Positions 1-6,158 of a stretch of DNA of 12,052 bases are shown piece by piece. The notes below the pieces were generated by a model, which saw only the letters and a program-made list of their open reading frames with translations, was not told the DNA's origin and did not search any database. Made by a program: the position numbers and the translations under genes. The stretch's first letter is position 1, and each line of letters opens with the position of its first letter. Source of the DNA: Peptostreptococcaceae bacterium (GTDB lineage: Bacteria; Bacillota; Clostridia; Peptostreptococcales; Anaerovoracaceae); contig JAENWI010000027.1 in the NCBI GenBank assembly GCA_016650115.1, positions 1-12,052 of the forward strand, given 5' to 3'.

Positions 1-134
1 TAATCACCTCCGAAATTGCACACTTTAAGTAATTCGGCTGCTTGAATTTTACAGTCCATTTTCTCCTGATCCATTTTTTTTTGCTTCCCTTTTACAAAAT
101 CCAGAATATCCTTCTCTCTTCCAATTAAAGTCAT
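1..134 (-). CDS. N-terminal fragment of an unrecognised protein (runs off the left edge)
   Basis: The ATG at 132-134 (minus strand) is preceded by an AAGGATG-type ribosome binding site about 8 bases upstream. The frame then stays open for 44 codons to the window edge. The peptide starts MTLIGREKDILDFVKGKQKK and continues as a charged, probably helical segment rich in Lys, Glu and Asp, with two cysteines (residues 28 and 39). I do not recognise the family and assign no function. The next codon begins TA, so the frame could end just outside the window. The last bases on this strand, GGAGGTGATTA, also look like a strong Shine-Dalgarno sequence, so this may instead be a complete short peptide just upstream of another gene. 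It lies downstream of the groEL terminator and has its own possible -10 element. Confidence 0.5.
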   Translation of the reverse strand, partial: MTLIGREKDILDFVKGKQKKMDQEKMDCKIQAAELLKVCNFGGD

Positions 135-169
135 ATTTTTACCATCCTTCGTTTTTGTATATTGAATAC

Positions 170-175
170 ATTATA
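170..175 (-). promoter_or_regulatory. Possible -10 element for the left-edge gene
   Basis: On the minus strand a perfect TATAAT lies 36 bases upstream of the ATG at 134 and downstream of the groEL terminator. No good -35 hexamer is found 16-18 bases further upstream, and the surrounding DNA is very AT-rich, so this is a weak call. Confidence 0.35.
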
Positions 176-247
176 TTTTTTTGTCATCTTATCATATTTT
201 TTTCGATTATTCTACTCTTTTATGCATTTATTCACCAATTTCATACA

Positions 248-280
248 GAAAAAAAGAGGCCGGTATTGCTACCGGCCTCT
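248..280 (-). terminator. Rho-independent terminator of groESL
   Basis: A perfect 10-bp stem (255-264 paired with 271-280, core GAGGCCGGT/ACCGGCCTC) encloses a 6-base loop. On the minus strand it is followed directly by a run of seven T (complement of 248-255). It lies about 57 bases past the groEL stop codon. The plus-strand side has no T run, so it acts on leftward transcription. Confidence 0.92.
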
Positions 281-336
281 ACTGCCATAAAAAACCATAT
301 TTTCAGGTCTATTTCTTTATTTTCTGTCTGAACGGG

Positions 337-1968
337 TTACATCATTCCGCCCATTCCGCCCATTCCACCCATTGGAGGCCCGGCCGGTTCATTAGCTTTC
401 ACCTCTACAACTCCAGCTTCCGTTGTCAAAAGCATGGCTGACGCTGATGCAGCGTTTTGAAGAGCTGACCTGGTAACCTTGGCAGGGTCAACAATACCCG
501 CTTTAATCATATCTACATATTCTTCAGTTAATGCATTAAAACCTATGCCTCTTGCACTTGTCTTGATCTTATCTATTACAACCGAACCTTCAAATCCCGC
601 ATTCTCTGCAATCTGTCTGACAGGTTCTTCCAATGCTCTCATGATGATTGCAGCTCCAGTCTTTGCATCCCCTGAAAGTGTGTCTGCATATTTTGATACC
701 GCCTCTATCGCGTTAGCAAGGGCAACGCCACCGCCTGACACGATTCCTTCTTCAACAGCAGCTTTAGTTGCATTTAATGCATCTTCAATTCTAAGTTTTC
801 TCTCTTTCAGCTCAGTTTCAGTAGCTGCACCAACTTTAATGACTGCAACGCCTCCTGCCAGTTTAGCAAGTCTTTCCTGAAGCTTTTCTCTGTCAAAATC
901 AGAGTGAGTTTCTTCAATTTGAGCTTTTATTTGAGAAATTCTACCTTGAATGACGCTTTGTTCTCCCGCCCCATCAATTATAACGGTAGCTTCTTTATTA
1001 ATCTTAACAGATGCAGCTGTTCCCAGCATATCTAACGTTGTCTCCTTTAATTCATATCCCAGTTCCTCTGAAATGACTGTGCCGCCTGTTAGTGCCGCAA
1101 TATCTTCCATCATAGCTTTTCTTCTGTCACCAAAGCCAGGAGCCTTAACAGCCACACAGTCGAAAGTGCCTCTCAATTTATTCACAACAATTGTTGCAAG
1201 CGCTTCGCCTTCAACGTCTTCAGCAATGATAAGAAGCTTTTTCCCCTGTTGTACAATTTGCTCAAGAATTGGAAGGATTTCCTGGATGTTGGAAATTTTC
1301 TTGTCTGTAAGTAATATATACGGGTTTTGCATTGCTGCTTCCATCTTTTCCATATCATTTACCATGTAAGCCGACAAATAGCCTCTATCGAACTGCATGC
1401 CCTCTACAACTTCAAGGGTTGTGCCCATTGATTTTGATTCCTCAACGGTAATGACTCCATCTTTTCCCACTTTTTCCATAGCATCGGCAATCAATCCACC
1501 AATTTCTTCGTCCGAAGCAGAAACTGAAGCAACCTGTGCGATACTTTCCTTACTTTCCACAGTCTTTGAAATATTCTTAATTTCTTCTACTGCCACAGCT
1601 ACCGCTCCCTGTATGCCCTTTTTCAGCATCATTGGATTTGCTCCCGCCGCTACATTTTTAAAACCCTCACGGATAATAATCTGTGCAAGTAATGTGGCTG
1701 TTGTAGTTCCATCTCCTGCAATATCATTTGTCTTGGTTGCAACTTCTTTAACAAGCTGCGCCCCCATATTTTCTACTGAATCTTCCAGTTCTATTTCTTT
1801 TGCAATTGTAACGCCGTCATTTGTAATCATCGGGCCGCCAAACTTCTTTTCAAGTAATACATTTCTTCCTTTAGGTCCAAGTGTTATTTTTACTGTATTT
1901 GCAAGTTGATCTACTCCTGCAAGTAATTTTTTTCTAGCATCTTCACCATAAAATATTTCTTTTGCCAT
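337..1968 (-). CDS. groEL: GroEL, 60-kDa chaperonin
   Basis: This encodes the 543-residue large subunit of the cytosolic GroEL/GroES folding machine, an ATP-driven double-ring chaperonin that encloses unfolded proteins. The N-terminus MAKEIFYGEDARKK, the ATP-site motif GDGTTTAT (residues 85-92, with the catalytic-type Asp at 86), the late segment RIEDALNATKAAVEEG and the Gly-Met tail GGMGGMGGMM are all diagnostic. Length is normal. The frame is open for 8 codons upstream (to 1992), but the ATG at 1968 is chosen because the family starts MAKE and AGAGGG lies about 8 bases before it. It follows groES by 58 bases with no terminator between them, so the two form one operon controlled by CIRCE and closed by the hairpin at 248-280. 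Nothing in it looks altered. Confidence 0.99.
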   Translation of the reverse strand: MAKEIFYGEDARKKLLAGVDQLANTVKITLGPKGRNVLLEKKFGGPMITNDGVTIAKEIELEDSVENMGAQLVKEVATKTNDIAGDGTTTATLLAQIIIREGFKNVAAGANPMMLKKGIQGAVAVAVEEIKNISKTVESKESIAQVASVSASDEEIGGLIADAMEKVGKDGVITVEESKSMGTTLEVVEGMQFDRGYLSAYMVNDMEKMEAAMQNPYILLTDKKISNIQEILPILEQIVQQGKKLLIIAEDVEGEALATIVVNKLRGTFDCVAVKAPGFGDRRKAMMEDIAALTGGTVISEELGYELKETTLDMLGTAASVKINKEATVIIDGAGEQSVIQGRISQIKAQIEETHSDFDREKLQERLAKLAGGVAVIKVGAATETELKERKLRIEDALNATKAAVEEGIVSGGGVALANAIEAVSKYADTLSGDAKTGAAIIMRALEEPVRQIAENAGFEGSVVIDKIKTSARGIGFNALTEEYVDMIKAGIVDPAKVTRSALQNAASASAMLLTTEAGVVEVKANEPAGPPMGGMGGMGGMM

Positions 1969-2026
1969 TTTTATACCCTCTTTCAATCTCATTATTTCAC
2001 TATTTTCATCTTTATTATTTTCATTT

Positions 2027-2308
2027 CTACTTCTTTACTGTTGCCAATATATCTTTCTGTGACATTATCGTGTATTCTTCGCCTTCAAATTTAATCTCAG
2101 TTCCAGCATACTTTGAGAATATGACAATGTCGCCCTCTTTCAGTTCCATCTTATCCTCTGAAGTTCCAGGACCTACTGCAACAACTTTTGCCATTTGAGG
2201 CTGCTCCTTTGCCTGTCCCGGCAAAACTATACCGCTCTTTGTCTTTTCCTCTGCTTCTACTCTTTTAATAACAACTCTTTCGCCTAAAGGCTTAATTCCA
2301 AAACTCAT
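2027..2308 (-). CDS. groES: GroES, 10-kDa co-chaperonin
   Basis: This encodes the 93-residue co-chaperonin that forms the seven-subunit lid on GroEL. The N-terminal segment IKPLGERVVIKRVEAEEKT is a strong family signature. It is followed by the mobile-loop segment KSGIVLPGQAKEQPQ (about residues 24-38), the strand VVAVGPG, the EGDIVIFSKYAGTEIK core and the C-terminal EYTIMSQKDILATV. Length is typical. The ATG at 2308 is preceded by GGAGGGG (2315-2321) at about 6 bases. It is the first gene of the groES-groEL operon, and CIRCE lies 25 bases upstream of its start codon. HrcA repression and heat induction follow from the operator by analogy with other Firmicutes. Confidence 0.98.
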   Translation of the reverse strand: MSFGIKPLGERVVIKRVEAEEKTKSGIVLPGQAKEQPQMAKVVAVGPGTSEDKMELKEGDIVIFSKYAGTEIKFEGEEYTIMSQKDILATVKK

Positions 2309-2333
2309 ATATTTCCCCTCCGTTTTTTTATTG

Positions 2334-2360
2334 TTAGCACTCTTTCTAGTTGAGTGCTAA
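2334..2360 (-). promoter_or_regulatory. CIRCE operator (HrcA-binding inverted repeat)
   Basis: TTAGCACTC (2334-2342), a 9-base spacer and GAGTGCTAA (2352-2360) form the exact consensus CIRCE element with no mismatch. It lies in the groES leader. In Firmicutes this element binds HrcA, which represses groESL (and often dnaK) and is released on heat shock. hrcA itself is not in this window. Confidence 0.97.
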
Positions 2361-2364
2361 ATAT

Positions 2365-2393
2365 AACTTATTATATTCTTCCACTTTTGTCAA
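2365..2393 (-). promoter_or_regulatory. Probable sigma-A promoter of groESL
   Basis: On the minus strand a perfect TTGACA (2388-2393) lies just upstream of CIRCE. At 17-bp spacing the -10 would be TAAGTT (2365-2370), a modest match that puts the start site inside CIRCE, as expected for this operon. A perfect TATAAT exists at 2370-2375, but only 12 bp from the -35. The -35 is firm and the choice of -10 is uncertain. Confidence 0.65.
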
Positions 2394-2424
2394 TAGGTTA
2401 ATAGAATATTTCTTAATTTTTAAT

Positions 2425-3114
2425 TTACATATTAAAACCCAAAGCGATAAACAGCCAAGGTAAAAATATGGCAGGGATCATATTTGCAACCTTGATTTCC
2501 TTGGCAGATACGCCTAAAAAATTTATTCCTATCCCCGCTATTAGCAAACTGCCTACTGCAGACATTTCAGTTATTATTTCAGCGGTGAGCCATCCTTTTA
2601 TAAAAGTGGCTCCAAGCGCGATGGCTCCTTCATAAAGAAGCACAGGTATTGCTGAAAAAGCAACTCCTATACCAAGCTGTGATGCAAAAATAATTGAAAT
2701 CACTCCGTCCAGAATTGACTTGGCAAAAAGCATTTCATGATTGCCCTGAAGGCCACTATTTAAAGCTCCAACAATAGCCATTGATCCGGTGCAGAACAGG
2801 ATGCTGGAAATTACAAACCCCTTTGCAAAATTCCCTTCGCTGAATCCCAGCTTTTGTTCGGCCCATTTCCCTATATTGTTCATTCCCTTATCCACATTAA
2901 TCCATTCACCAATAATTGCACCCAGTACCATGCTTAATATGAGAGTCAAGATTGCATTACTTTCCATTGCTCCGGCAATACCAATATAAATAAGAGCCAA
3001 AGCGATTCCCTGCTTTATGATGGTTTCAAATCTTTCCGGAAAATTTTTAATAAGAACTTTGCCTAAAACCGCACACACTATTATCGTAATTGCATTTACT
3101 ATTGGTCCTAACAT
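2425..3114 (-). CDS. DUF554 family membrane protein
   Basis: This 229-residue, very hydrophobic protein has about six or seven likely membrane segments (for example around residues 3-20, 36-50, 54-70, 98-118, 136-152 and 206-226). The core segment CTGSMAIVGALNSGLQGNHE followed by KSILDGV and LGIGVAFSAIPVLLYEGA is characteristic of the DUF554 family (YdfK/YqgA type). These are predicted integral membrane proteins of unknown, possibly transport-related, function. Length is normal. The start at 3114 has GGA-rich sequence upstream. It begins 17 bases after the glycosylase stop codon and is probably the last gene of the NTPase-ogg-DUF554 transcript. No terminator is visible between its stop and the groESL promoter about 30 bases on. 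No function can be inferred from its neighbours. Confidence 0.9.
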   Translation of the reverse strand: MLGPIVNAITIIVCAVLGKVLIKNFPERFETIIKQGIALALIYIGIAGAMESNAILTLILSMVLGAIIGEWINVDKGMNNIGKWAEQKLGFSEGNFAKGFVISSILFCTGSMAIVGALNSGLQGNHEMLFAKSILDGVISIIFASQLGIGVAFSAIPVLLYEGAIALGATFIKGWLTAEIITEMSAVGSLLIAGIGINFLGVSAKEIKVANMIPAIFLPWLFIALGFNM

Positions 3115-3131
3115 GTTTCCTGCCCTTCTCC

Positions 3132-3983
3132 CTATAATCTTACTTCTTCATCAACCTTATTTTGTCCTTCTCTTATGTAATAAAACAAATATTGCTGTGC
3201 TATGCCACCATATTCTTTGAAATTCTTTTTTGAATACTCCAGCATTGCATTCGTGTCTTCTTCGGCAATCCCATATAGCTGGTTCATTACCCGTTTTACC
3301 CAGACATCTATAGGAAAGCAGTCTGCCTTTTCCATAGAAAAAAGCAATATACAGTTTGCAACCTTTGGTCCAACGCCGCACAAAGTGGTCAGGTATTCGA
3401 AGGTTTCTCCAATACCCTCCTTTTCAATCTGCATGGCAGTTTCTATAATATATTTTGCTCTGTACCCCAGTCTGCATTTTGCCAGATCGTCTATACTCAG
3501 ACGGCTTAATCTTTGGGGTTTTGGCAAGTCATAATATTTTTTACCTCTGTATTCTCCAATATATTCTCCAAAGTTTTCACAAAGGGCATCTATGCATTTT
3601 TTTATTCGAGGAATATTATTATTCTGAGAAATCAAAAAAGAAATAATGGTTTCCCACTTGTCCTGATTTAATATTCTTATCCCATACCCAAATTCTATGG
3701 CCTTTGCCATCACGGAATCAGTTTTACTCAACTGTTTTTTGATTTCACCGTAATCCCTTTCAAGATCAAGGTAATGTTTCCAGATTTTTTCAAAATCATC
3801 CTGGTCGGCATGGTCAATTTCTAAATCCACCATTGTTCTGCCTGGTGTTGTCTTCATATTTACAATTTTTCCAAAGGCAATACCAGTATAGCTGCCGTCA
3901 CCTTCCCTAACCCAGCGAAAGCATTGGCCACAATTGAATATATGATCTAAATTAAAATCTTTTAACTCTTTGATTTTTACCAA
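3132..3983 (-). CDS. ogg: Ogg1-type 8-oxoguanine DNA glycosylase/AP lyase
   Basis: This 283-residue protein belongs to the HhH-GPD base-excision repair superfamily, closest to eukaryotic OGG1 and its clostridial homologues. It would remove 8-oxoguanine and nick the abasic site. The N-terminal OGG_N-like domain carries NCGQCFRW (residues 17-24; compare GQSFRW in OGG1). SQNNNIPRIKK (119-129) matches the OGG1 Asn-rich DNA-contacting loop. The helix-hairpin-helix is LCGVGPKVANC (201-211), where Lys207 matches catalytic Lys249 of human OGG1. PIDVW (224-228) supplies the catalytic Asp226. The start is TTG at 3983, with AGAGG about 7 bases upstream. The next in-frame Met (residue 43) would remove the CFRW motif, so the TTG start is well supported. 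It starts 15 bases after the NTPase-Asp23 stop codon, which implies co-transcription. Confidence 0.93.
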   Translation of the reverse strand: MVKIKELKDFNLDHIFNCGQCFRWVREGDGSYTGIAFGKIVNMKTTPGRTMVDLEIDHADQDDFEKIWKHYLDLERDYGEIKKQLSKTDSVMAKAIEFGYGIRILNQDKWETIISFLISQNNNIPRIKKCIDALCENFGEYIGEYRGKKYYDLPKPQRLSRLSIDDLAKCRLGYRAKYIIETAMQIEKEGIGETFEYLTTLCGVGPKVANCILLFSMEKADCFPIDVWVKRVMNQLYGIAEEDTNAMLEYSKKNFKEYGGIAQQYLFYYIREGQNKVDEEVRL

Positions 3984-3998
3984 TTTATACCTCTGGTA

Positions 3999-4802
3999 TT
4001 ATTTTAATCCTCTGACCTCAACATTAACCGTCTCAATATTGAAAGCTGTCATCATTTCTACCCCTGATGATATATTGCTTTGAAGATTTTTAGCTGAATC
4101 AATTACTCTGCATCCATAATTAAGTATCGCTAAGACTGTAATCTCAACTCCATTATGGGTAGTATTGGCATCTACACGAATGATTGTGTGTATCCCTTCT
4201 GTGTTCATCCCAATATACTGAATAATATCAGAAATCGCTTTATCAGAAATTATATATTCTCCCAGGTAGCTGTAGGTAGGTCTCACCACTGACTTTTCGG
4301 AAAATATTTCCTTGTTACCCCATTGGCGAAAGATTTTTAGCGGATCTAGAAAATACCCAGAAAACTCTCTTTTGATTTGGAAAGTGGGAACTGGTATAAC
4401 ATGTTTCCCCAGTTCATGCCTTTGTTTATGGGCAATACTTCTTTCTCCCTCAGTTGTAATATCCTCAATATAGACAGTTTTTTCAATTGCCGGCAAATCA
4501 AGTCTGTCTGCAATACACTTGACCATACCATCTGATGTACCTAAAATTAAGATGGTCTCAATGTTAAGTTCTTTTATTTTTTCGGATACCAGAAGTCTAT
4601 GCTCATTATTTGTAAATAATGCGGTTCTGATTGCCCCTATTTTAGTTGCCTGTCTTTTCGCCGAAATCCCCCCTGCAACAGTATTTCCATAAACAAGCAG
4701 CCCATCATCAATGATAGACTCTATGTTTAATTCTCTGCAGATATTCATTGCCTGGTAACTTTTCCCTGAACCACTTTTACCAACTAAAGCGTAAACTTTC
4801 AT
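3999..4802 (-). CDS. P-loop NTPase with C-terminal Asp23/Gls24-like domain
   Basis: This 267-residue protein is apparently soluble. It opens with a clear Walker A motif, GKSGSGKS (residues 8-15), after the strand MKVYALV. A hydrophobic strand ETILILGTSD (82-91) may carry the second nucleotide-contact element, but no classical Walker B DExx is obvious. The C-terminal part (about 180-266) has the Asp23/Gls24 pattern: an IISDKAISDII helix, Gly-Ile, a strand ending VEITVLAILNYGCRV, an amphipathic helix with SNISSGVEMM, and the end strand ETVNVEVRG. Asp23/Gls24 proteins are linked to cell-envelope stress in Gram-positives. What the NTPase does to that domain is unknown, and I infer only nucleotide-dependent regulation. 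The ATG at 4802 has GGAG 8 bases upstream. It is the first gene of a run with ogg and DUF554 and is divergent from ferredoxin. Confidence 0.75.
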   Translation of the reverse strand: MKVYALVGKSGSGKSYQAMNICRELNIESIIDDGLLVYGNTVAGGISAKRQATKIGAIRTALFTNNEHRLLVSEKIKELNIETILILGTSDGMVKCIADRLDLPAIEKTVYIEDITTEGERSIAHKQRHELGKHVIPVPTFQIKREFSGYFLDPLKIFRQWGNKEIFSEKSVVRPTYSYLGEYIISDKAISDIIQYIGMNTEGIHTIIRVDANTTHNGVEITVLAILNYGCRVIDSAKNLQSNISSGVEMMTAFNIETVNVEVRGLK

Positions 4803-4803
4803 C

Positions 4804-4832
4804 TTTACTTCTCCAAATTTGTTTGTTATAAT
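4804..4832 (+). promoter_or_regulatory. Predicted promoter of the ferredoxin gene
   Basis: TTTACT (4804-4809) and a perfect TATAAT (4827-4832) are separated by exactly 17 bp. Transcription would start near 4839, about 34 bases before the ferredoxin ATG. The -35 overlaps the ribosome-binding region of the divergent NTPase gene. Confidence 0.7.
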
Positions 4833-4872
4833 TTATGTAGTTTTCAATTTATTAAAAAGGAGGAATATTAAA

Positions 4873-5040
4873 ATGGCTTATACAATTAAAGATTCATGTA
4901 TCGCTTGTGGCGCTTGTGTCGCAGAATGTCCAACAGATGCAATCGCAGAAGGCAGCGTTTACGTTATCGACGCTGACAAATGTATTGATTGCGGAGCTTG
5001 CGCAAATGCATGCCCAGTGGATGCTCCAGTAGAAGCATAA
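4873..5040 (+). CDS. Clostridial-type 2[4Fe-4S] ferredoxin
   Basis: This 55-residue low-potential electron carrier of the cytosol would serve pyruvate:ferredoxin oxidoreductase, hydrogenase and similar enzymes of anaerobic metabolism. Both cluster motifs are complete: Cys9-x2-Cys12-x2-Cys15-x3-Cys19-Pro and Cys37-x2-Cys40-x2-Cys43-x3-Cys47-Pro. The internal repeat and length are typical of the clostridial family. The frame extends upstream to 4819, but ATG 4873 is the real start: MAYTIKDSC is the expected N-terminus and AAGGAGG (4857-4863) lies 9 bases before it. It is the only complete plus-strand gene in the window, is monocistronic with its own promoter and terminator, and points toward rex. 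Its redox role suits a neighbour of Rex, but no direct link is shown. Confidence 0.97.
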   Translation: MAYTIKDSCIACGACVAECPTDAIAEGSVYVIDADKCIDCGACANACPVDAPVEA

Positions 5041-5063
5041 ACATATTAATACTTGTTATAATT

Positions 5064-5098
5064 AATAACCGTTTCAATTGAAACGGTTATTTTTTTAT
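5064..5098 (+). terminator. Terminator after ferredoxin, possibly also serving rex
   Basis: A perfect 12-bp stem (5064-5075 with 5080-5091, core AACCGTTTC/GAAACGGTT) has a 4-base AATT loop and runs into a T-rich tail. It lies between convergent ferredoxin and rex. On the minus strand the downstream sequence is AT-rich without a solid T run, so it may stop rex transcription less efficiently. Confidence 0.9.
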
Positions 5099-5101
5099 TT
5101 T

Positions 5102-5749
5102 TTATTCCTTCTTTTGATTCTTGTTGATATAGTAAGCCAAAGAATGAAGACTATCGCTCAAATGAACATTTTCAAGTGCCACTCTTTCAGGTACTTCAAT
5201 ATCAACCGGCGCGAAGTTCCAAATCCCCTTTACCCCTGCGAAAGAAAGTTTGTCAGCCACATCCTGTGCACTGTCTTTATAAGTACAAATAATCCCCATA
5301 TCAATCTGATTTTCTTCTACATAACTGACTAATTTTTCATAGTCCATTACTTCAATATCATTGATTTTCAAACCAATCAATCTTGGGTTTACCTCGAATA
5401 TTCCGCATACGACAAACCCCGCCTTAAAGTAAGAAGTATAATTAGCAATAGCTTGCCCCAGGTTTCCAGCACCAATTATTACAATTTTATACGCCTTATC
5501 AAGCCCAAGAATCGCGCTAATTTCATTATAAAGGCTATTCACGTTGTATCCGTATCCTTGTTGCCCAAACCCTCCAAAATTATTTAAATCCTGCCTTATT
5601 TGGGATGCAGTGTACCCGATTAGTACACCAAGCTCGCCTGATGAAATTTTGTCCACACCTTTTCTTTGAAGTTCTTTTAAGTATCTTCTATATCTTGGTA
5701 ATCTTTTAATAACTGCGTTTGATATTTTTGTTTTTGTACTCTTATTCAT
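5102..5749 (-). CDS. rex: Redox-sensing transcriptional repressor Rex
   Basis: Rex is a cytosolic homodimer that binds DNA when NADH/NAD+ is low and leaves it when NADH binds. In Firmicutes it controls fermentation and anaerobic respiration genes. At 215 residues it is full length. The N-terminal winged helix covers about residues 14-75 (RLPRYRRYLKELQRKG, then SSGELGVLIGYTASQIRQDL, then FGGFGQQGYGY). The Rossmann NAD-binding fold starts at KIVIIGAGNLGQAIANY, with GxGxxG at 93-98. The domain-swapped C-terminal helix ends near ALENVHLSDSLHSLAYYI. The ATG at 5749 has AGGTG about 6 bases upstream. It lies just past the acpP terminator, and no clear promoter of its own was found in the short gap, so it may depend on read-through or on a promoter inside acpP. 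Confidence 0.97.
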   Translation of the reverse strand: MNKSTKTKISNAVIKRLPRYRRYLKELQRKGVDKISSGELGVLIGYTASQIRQDLNNFGGFGQQGYGYNVNSLYNEISAILGLDKAYKIVIIGAGNLGQAIANYTSYFKAGFVVCGIFEVNPRLIGLKINDIEVMDYEKLVSYVEENQIDMGIICTYKDSAQDVADKLSFAGVKGIWNFAPVDIEVPERVALENVHLSDSLHSLAYYINKNQKKE

Positions 5750-5774
5750 CTATACACCTGCCTTATGTCATTTT

Positions 5775-5799
5775 TGAAAAAACCCGCGTTTGCGGGCTT
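5775..5799 (-). terminator. Intrinsic terminator of acpP
   Basis: On the minus strand a GC-rich stem (5792-5796 with 5783-5787, CCCGC/GCGGG, extended by a G-U and an A-U pair) with a 4-base loop is followed by TTTTTT. It begins at the acpP stop codon and lies between acpP and rex. Confidence 0.88.
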
Positions 5800-6029
5800 T
5801 AGCTAGTTTTTTCTTCAACATACTTTACAATGTCACCAACGCTTTGAAATTTTTCTGCCGCTTCATCTGGAACTTCTAAATCAAATTCATCTTCAATTGC
5901 CATAATAATTTCTACAGCATCCAGTGAATCTGCTTCAAGATCCTTCATCAGATGTGTATCTAATTTCACCTGAGCCTCTTCAACTCCTAATTGTTCAACT
6001 ATAATGCTCTTTATTTTATCAAATACCAT
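5799..6029 (-). CDS. acpP: Acyl carrier protein
   Basis: This 76-residue acidic four-helix protein carries growing acyl chains on a phosphopantetheine arm during type II fatty-acid synthesis in the cytosol. The attachment site is Ser35 in the motif EADSLDAVEIIMAIEDEF. The N-terminal VFDKIKSIIVEQLGV and the C-terminal SVGDIVKYVEE are standard. Length is normal. The ATG at 6029 is preceded by GGAGGAG (6035-6041). No fab genes are nearby: it sits alone between the ABC-F gene and rex, with its own promoter and a strong terminator. The sequence looks like a housekeeping AcpP rather than a polyketide-type carrier, but a second, specialised copy cannot be excluded from this window. Confidence 0.96.
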   Translation of the reverse strand: MVFDKIKSIIVEQLGVEEAQVKLDTHLMKDLEADSLDAVEIIMAIEDEFDLEVPDEAAEKFQSVGDIVKYVEEKTS

Positions 6030-6088
6030 TTTATCTCCTCCATTTTTTGTCTTTGCTTTTTAAATTATTAACTAATGTAACAAAAATA

Positions 6089-6117
6089 ATTATAATTTAC
6101 TGTTTTAATATATGCAA
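6089..6117 (-). promoter_or_regulatory. Predicted promoter of acpP
   Basis: On the minus strand TTGCAT (6112-6117) and a perfect TATAAT (6089-6094) are spaced by 17 bp. The start site would lie near 6082, giving a leader of about 50 bases. The same TTGCAT-17-TATAAT arrangement occurs upstream of the ribU riboswitch. Confidence 0.7.
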
Positions 6118-6139
6118 CAAAAATATTAAATATTTTTGT
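6117..6139. repeat. Perfect AT-rich 23-bp inverted repeat between the ABC-F gene and acpP
   Basis: Arms ACAAAAATATT (6117-6127) and AATATTTTTGT (6129-6139) are perfectly complementary around one central base. It begins 20 bases after the ABC-F stop codon and ends at the acpP -35. It could be a weak AT-rich terminator for the ABC-F transcript (the second arm gives TTTTTG on the minus strand) or an operator for acpP. Confidence 0.6.
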
Positions 6140-6158
6140 GAATATTTTGATTATCAAA

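Noticed and set aside
479..1909. Three long plus-strand open frames opposite groEL
   Set aside because: They are antisense shadows of a highly conserved gene with biased codons. They lack ribosome binding sites and give low-complexity Ser/Ala/Ile-rich peptides.
1969..1992. Upstream ATG of groEL adding 8 residues
   Set aside because: The family N-terminus is MAKE and the AGAGGG site is placed for ATG 1968. The upstream ATG has no proper site.
4823..4840. TTGTTA over the ferredoxin -10 as a Rex operator
   Set aside because: Only the left half matches the Rex consensus. The right half (ATGTAG) does not, and the match is largely the -10 element itself.
5053..5071. TTGTTAT-N5-ATAACCG as a Rex site next to rex
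   Set aside because: It lies between convergent genes inside the ferredoxin terminator region, with no promoter, and the right arm matches in only 4 of 7 positions.
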